Assembly (NCBI GenBank): GCA_028671895.1
Contig: CM053799.1
Span: 50,097,455-50,161,454, forward strand
Source of the DNA: Oenanthe sinensis
Taxonomy: Eukaryota; Streptophyta; Magnoliopsida; Apiales; Apiaceae
Direction of reading: 5' to 3'
Length of the DNA: 64,000 nt
The notes beneath the pieces were generated by a model. That model ran no database searches and was not told where the DNA came from. It saw only the letters and a program-made list of their open reading frames with translations. This document shows positions 58,104 to 64,000 of this stretch, piece after piece. The number at the start of each line of letters is the position of its first letter. Position 1 is the stretch's first letter. A program made the translations under genes and the position numbers.

Positions 58104-59360
58104 TCATTCGTCTTCTACTGCAGACATTGGTTCATCATCGCTACTTGTAGGTTCCTCAATTTGTCCACCTCCCAGTCCAATTCCCTCATGTCCATCGTCC
58201 GAATCAAAGTTAGAAATAGAACCAGAATCAGAATCGGAATCAGTTGAAGAATCTGTCATAAAAAGATCATATTGTCACCTAATAAGTTAAAGCGTGATGT
58301 CTTTTTAAAATTCTGATTAAATTTTAAAATAATTTAGTAGAATAGAGTCTTACCAATGTTCATTATTTCAAAATATTTTTCAATCTTCATTCTATCAAAG
58401 ATAGTTAACTCAAATTGAGCCCCACCGTTATACTTGAACATAACAACATCCCAAACTGTAATGTATCTTCTCCTCACCATTGGTAGTAGGCCAAAGATTT
58501 TTTTAGTATTCCACCAAAATGTACCAGGAAACACTTCCCCATTTCGAAGGACAATTGTAATATTAGCTGGGATGACATTTCTGAACCTATCAACAAAGCT
58601 ATCTGGTACATCCTGATATTCATATAACCATACAATTACTACAATGTCGATAATTATTTAAACATTGTCCAAATACCAATATAACACTACAATCTGTATA
58701 TAAAATACAGAACTTACAGCTTCCCCGTCCATTACCATTGTCGTCATTTAGAATGTTATAAACTTTTAACCTACTCCTCCTACCGTATCTAATACAATGA
58801 AACAATCAAGATGGTGCAATCACTCTAAAAAAATACATATCTGGATGGAATTTTATTTTGTATTTTATATTCTTACCTTAATGATAGACCGGTGCTCGAG
58901 GAACGTCATCAATCTCCCCATATTCTATTTCAGACATTCCATCTCCGAAAATATTAATTAAGAAATTACCCTCGCCTGTATAGTATAAAACCAACATCAC
59001 ACCAGCTGCACCCATAAAGTCATCGACCAGCTCATGAAGACCAGTCAGACATTATTCATTATGTTAGTAAATTACGTTCATTTCACGGCCATTTGGGAGC
59101 TGCAACCTAACTCCTAAGGGAATCTGTTCTCCATATTGCTCTATGAATCTAGCTAGCAGTATCTGTTAAAATGAGAGTTATTTTATATTATCTAATTACG
59201 GAATACTATAAACTATTCGAATTATAAATAATACTAGAATTATCTAACAACTGGAAGTACCAAGTTCAAATTCTAAATATATCAGTCTGTCACTATTGAA
59301 CTCAATTGCTCTCATCTGTTTGAAAAGTTTTGGCCAGTGTCCCAGCATATCACCATTGAC
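58104..59360 (-). pseudogene. Protein with two B3-like domains and an acidic tail, decayed
   Basis: Minus-strand exons: 59261-59360 (GHWPKLFKQMRAIEFNSDRL); about 58872-59162, first B3-like unit (ARFIEQYGEQIPLGVRLQLP, GVMLVLYYTGEGNFLINIFG); 58354-58612, second unit (DSFVDRFRNVIPANITIVLR, WDVVMFKYNGGAQFELTIFD); 58104-58252, acidic tail (DSSTDSDSDSGSISNF.. to VEDE). The last two exons join in phase. The pattern (F....P..V.L.LP.G....V, then D...F.Y.G...F.V.IF) is that of REM-type B3 DNA-binding domains. Two TAA codons near 59065-59080 lie where Gln (CAA) would fit, so the gene is dead or misread there. The family call is moderate. Confidence 0.5.
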
Positions 59361-59756
59361 CTGCTATTATAGTTAAATTTCAACAAACAATTTACAAAAA
59401 TATTAATCTATCAGTCAATAATGTTTGCATATATTAAACCACACAAACTACCCGCATTAAGTATATTAACAACAATCGATCAACATTCAAAACAACAATA
59501 TTGTGTAGTATGATCGATACATTTATTCGAAGTTCATTAGGTAGATATATATCAAGTAGATGTATCAACAACACATTAAACATGTATTTCAAATAGCTTT
59601 AATCACCACGAAACTATGTAGTCGAATTCAGCTTGAAGAGGGATAAACACATTTACGAGAAAAATCTGATCAAGTAGTAATGGACCTTAACAACTTACCA
59701 AATACATCAATATATCTAAATGTATATATTATCATTTGAATTCCATTCTATACAAC

Positions 59757-59784
59757 TAGTAATATGCCCATGCTACGCACCGGT
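59757..59784 (-). mobile_element. Probable Helitron 3' terminus
   Basis: Read on the minus strand: a hairpin CCGGTGC-GTA-GCATGGG (one mismatch, one wobble), then CATATTA and CTAG, followed by T. Plant Helitrons end in a short GC-rich hairpin about 7-12 bp before CTRR and insert before a T. The element would run toward higher coordinates. A similar but degraded hairpin lies at 60848-60870. The 5' TC end was not identified. Confidence 0.45.
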
Positions 59785-62700
59785 TTTAACTTATTTTTGG
59801 GAATTATAGTTAATTAATTCTATAACTAAATAGAAAACCCTCTCGGTTTTAACTCATCTCTGGAAATTAAACTAAATTGATTCTATAATTAAATAGAAAA
59901 ATTATGGAAATTTTAGTTGTAAATAACAATATAATTTATTATTCAAAATTATTTGAAATATATTGGAATATCATATATTCAAAATTATTTCAAATTTTAA
60001 ATATTGAATAAATTAATTTGACAAAATTGTAAAATATGTAAGTTAGAATATTAATATACCTATAATATTATATAAAATTACAAATTAGTTTTTAAACTTT
60101 TTTTAATATTGTAGTATAACAATTTATTAAGATTATTTTATACAGAAAACTTAATATTATTTATTTGTTATAGTGTCTTGGAACTTTTATATTGAAAAAT
60201 TGTCTTAATTAAATTAAAAATATTTGAAATATAAAATTATATTATAATTTATACAGTTAAAGATTAATTTAATAATAAAGTTTGTGAAACTTTTAGAATT
60301 CGTCTTTATTATTTAGGATACTATCCATTAAAAATACTATAAATATATAATAAAACAATTTATAATATTTTATGATTTTCATAAAATATATAGGAAATTA
60401 AGATACATATTATATACTATCTTTTATATTACACAAAATCAAAGATACATAGTATGAATTATGACTAACAAATAGATTATTATTTAGAAATTATAGAATT
60501 AAAATATTATAAATTATATCTTAAAATATAAATTATACCAAATATATTGAAATAATTGATATTATATAGAATTAAAAATATATTTTTAAATTGAACATAT
60601 TTAGAAAATTATTTCAAAGTAACTGATAACAGTTTCAGTTAATGTGATAATATAAATGATTGTTAGGTACACCGTACACTGTATTATATATGAAAATTGG
60701 CATAATTATTACATATATTATACCATGTACGTGTACATTTTTTATTTTCTAAATTCGAGTAAATGTGAGTAATGTGTAAAAATATAATATTTATTCATAT
60801 ATTATTATTATTATGATTGTAAGAAATGTAAATAGTGTAATATATTCAAAATTATGCCCATGTTGCACATTGTAAGACCCACGATAATACTTTTAAATTA
60901 TATACTCATCCACCTTATATTAAAAATTCATCATGTACTCATCCATCTGACGCTAGCCATCATCAAAATTTATTGTTGTGAAAATGATTGGATAACGCAA
61001 GGGACTATGGTTATGTTCACTTCCATCTAGAAGGTCTTCCATACATGTCATATAGTGGAAAGTCCTAAAAAAACATAAAGAATTATGACATTCAATATTT
61101 TTATCCTTTAATTAAAAGACATAAAACGACTAATTCTCCACAATGACTTTTATAAAAGTCATGGATATATTCAGAGGATACACAGGCATAATTTCATAAG
61201 CTATTTGCACACTTTCACAAATATACTATCCAAGCATGACATTTTAGTGCATTTTAGGCCATAAGAGCAATAAATATTCCTTTATCTTTCATAAGACTCC
61301 AAAAGTATGTCTCAAATTCACCATAAATTTTTATTTACAAACACGTGACATCAGTTAAATTCGTAAGAATCACTTCAGGCAAAATAACTAATATACAACT
61401 TAGGATATATTACAACACATATGGTTATGAGTAAACAATCTATATTCCTTCTTTCAACTCTGATCCTCTAAAGTGGTATTAGAAAGTTTGTTTTACTTTA
61501 TTTAGCATGTGAATACATGCATGATAATACATGTGTTAATAATTGCAAGAGAACTATTAACAATGAGTTTAAATTTATTGAGATTAAATGATTAATAGAC
61601 TTATAATTTTTAAGACTCTACAAATCACAATGGTGGGCACTAAAAGAAATGTTTCAATGGTGCAATAAGAACAATGTTGTTATTTAAGAATATCTCCTTC
61701 TTAAATTTTATTTTCTTCATCATTCTCATGTGTACTTCAACCACATCCCAAATAACGAATAACATAAGGCATGTTAGCCCCGCTAGTTCATCTGCTTCTC
61801 CGTTCACATTCTTTTAGATATATAAAAAATAAACTTTTAATTTGAAAATGAAATGATATAGAAATCTTACTTGCAAGAGATAAAAATCCATAAAACTTTT
61901 TCTTGCAAAATTATGTGAAGATAAAAGAATTTAACTTTCCATGAGTTGTGTAATATGAACCTATATCACCACTTATATGACTTAGATACCAAATCTAAGC
62001 TTGAGATCTAGTTTGCAAGTAAGATGAAAGAATGAACTAAAGTTGTAGTCTACCCTTCCTACCTACCCTTTTAGTTGGTTAAATTAAAATTTTTAACAAA
62101 AACATTACTAAGTTTTAAAATCTTGAAACTTCACTGTCATATTTAATAAAATAGTTAATTGATAAAATTATACGAGTAAAATCTTATAATGATTAAAACT
62201 ATCTAAACTGACCATTGCGTTTATTGTTCAAATAAAGTATTGCGAAAATAAGAATTGAATAATTAGGAAAAATATTAATTATTTAAATTTTAAATTGATA
62301 AAAATATTATTTTAAATTTAAATTGGTAAAAATATTAATTTATAATGCATGATACCTATTTAGTTATAGTAATAAATTAATTGATGTGTCATTATACAAA
62401 ATTGATTATATATTAACATATTTATAAATTTATAAATTTTTATAGAAAAATATTTATAATATTTTAAGTTTTCTAGTAAAATATTTAAAATTCATATAAA
62501 TCACTTTTTATTTCAAGAGATTAAAAGATTAAAAACTAATTTACTTATTAAATCATATCCAGTTTGGACTACATTAATAAAATTAGAATAAGATGATAAT
62601 TTCTAAATATAATATAAAAAAGGATAATAAAATTAAATTTTAAAATTTTCATCTTGCCGCCTCATATGTAATACACATTATGTATGTGTGATCAATTACT

Positions 62701-63643
62701 AGAAAAATAAACAATTCTCACACTTATAATTTAAATGAGTTTTAAATATAAGCAATAGTAATTATAGCTTAAGAATATTTAATCTAAAATTGTTCTTTAT
62801 TATTATTTATTTGGAAATTGGGGAAGATAATAATAACTCAAAATCTAGTATAGAATATACGTTAAAAGGTTAAAACAATAAACTTTTATGAAATATAAAT
62901 ATGAATTTTTTTTAAATAATATCAATTAAATTCTTATATTGAAATGAATCATGTGTGACTATAAAAAAATATATACTTAATTAAAAGATATTAATTAAAA
63001 AATTATATAGCCATAAACTAAAAAATTAATGTTTTCTAAATACCTCCTCACATTTTTATATTATATAATAAATGGATAGTTAATTGTCAAAAGAAAATTT
63101 AACTGAACTCTCATTTTAATATATAAAAAATTATAGATTTTAAAAAATAATTATTATTTATTCTTGAGAAGTATCTCGAGTGCTATACCAATTATAATAT
63201 ATTTCCAATCAGATGATCATATATATATATATATATATCCTAAATTTATTTATACACATCCAAGTAAAATTTTAAACCAAAATAACCTTATCTTATTTCT
63301 TTATGAGAATGGGATAAAAAATAATTAAATGGAGAGGCTTTTTTATGAAAACACTATACATCACATTATTTTGAGCCAAAATATTTAATTTATTGGTTAA
63401 AAGAAAAATTAATTGAACTCCGATTTTAATAAAAAATATTTATGGATTTAGAAAAATAGATGTCATTGAGAAGCATCTCTAGTGTTATACCAAATATAAT
63501 ATGTTCTCAATTGTTTTATCATCATATTTTTTAGATGGTCATATATACATAATCTAAATTTATTTATGCATATTCAATTAAAATTTTAAACTAAAATAAT
63601 CCTATCTTATTTCTTTTGAAAAATGGGATTAAAAAATAATTAT
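59785..63643. other. Very AT-rich gene-free region
   Basis: Runs of TTATA/AAATATT words, a TA repeat at about 63215-63238, and no protein-like frame. Two related segments (about 63040-63320 and 63340-63620) share phrases such as ATTTATTTAT.CA.AT.CAA and CTTATTTCTTT, an internal duplication of about 305 bp. Confidence 0.45.
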
Positions 63644-64000
63644 TGTTGGAAATAAATACTGATGACTGTCAGAGAATACAAGATCAGAGTTTATGTTGCT
63701 GACGTCATGAGAGATTGAGGAAGCTGTCGACAGAGTTTACTCAGACAGAATTTACAATCAGAGGTTGTCAAATAAGGAAACAGACAAATCAGAATATGAT
63801 TTGGATAAGTGAAGAAGGAAATCAAAATACAAGTCTATTACCTTATGGATGCTGTTCTTATCATAATTTGTTTTGTATTTGTATTGGAACTGTGTCTATA
63901 TAAACACAGAAATAGGTTAACATTATTGAAACATTCAATATCGCATTATTCATAACCTAGCAGCTCTTGAGAATATTGTGTTTGTTGAGAGAGTTTTGTA
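63644..64000 (+). repeat. 5' part of an LTR (copia-like), cut by the window end
   Basis: It begins TGTTGGAAATAAATACTGAT and has a TATA box (TCTATATAAAC) about 250 bp in, at 63895. The downstream sequence (CATTCAATATCGCATTATTC) looks like an R/U5 region. The TGTTGG start and spacing resemble those of the LTR at 12089, but the sequences differ, so it is another family. No internal region is visible. Confidence 0.5.

Overview
This window is AT-rich nuclear DNA of a flowering plant. A eudicot is most likely, because a captured fragment of a TIR-NBS-LRR gene is present and monocots lack that class. Introns are AT-rich with GT..AG borders, and transposons fill most of the space between genes. I did not try to name the species.

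Only one protein-coding gene looks intact: a Cf-9-type LRR receptor-like protein (RLP, 1,074 residues, single exon) at 42084-45308. A second RLP copy enters at the left edge (1-1618) and is broken by a 1-bp deletion. A third, eroded RLP fragment lies at 45682-46044. A ten-exon gene for a UBA-UIM-UBX protein of the PUX7/8/9/13 group spans 32055-38327, but as read here it carries three frameshifts. Pieces of the same PUX gene recur beside the broken RLP (exon 1 at 2246, intron 7/exon 8 at 2995-3430) and past the RLP fragment (exon 10 at 47408). This suggests an old tandem RLP+PUX duplication that has since been shredded. A decayed MBOAT lysophospholipid acyltransferase gene (47636-49165) follows, with one exon duplicated ahead of it.

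From about 5.2 to 21.4 kb the window is an almost continuous block of mobile DNA. (1) A 4.67-kb CACTA element (5195-9863) with TGA target duplications carries an exon of threonine deaminase and an LRR piece of a TNL gene. (2) A truncated Ty1-copia element of SIRE type follows (about 10.1-13.36 kb): a decayed coiled-coil ORF, a purine tract, and an LTR whose U3 holds about 15 copies of a TCGAGAAGT motif. (3) An 8.0-kb element (13367-21411) has terminal inverted repeats of about 375 bp and carries fragments of at least four host genes: TIMELESS, a PARP, a plant membrane protein and Mediator subunit MED33. A 408-bp MITE with a perfect 9-bp target duplication is nested in it. An orphan first exon of a CYP87A-like P450 lies just outside.

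The region from 22.3 to 31.8 kb has no intact host gene. It holds two inverted, related DUF4283/zinc-knuckle (gag-like) sequences and short MITEs. MITE-like elements at 38.7 and 39.6 kb separate PUX from the RLP. The right end holds a decayed Helitron helicase gene (51.4-54.4 kb), two unrecognised gene remnants, a decayed minus-strand gene with two B3-like domains (58.1-59.4 kb), a probable Helitron 3' terminus (59757), 3.9 kb of very AT-rich sequence, and the start of an LTR at 63644 that runs off the window.

In biological terms this is an RLP resistance-gene-like cluster in a transposon-rich setting, with two independent gene-fragment-capturing transposons side by side. No prokaryotic features, CRISPR arrays or RNA genes were recognised.
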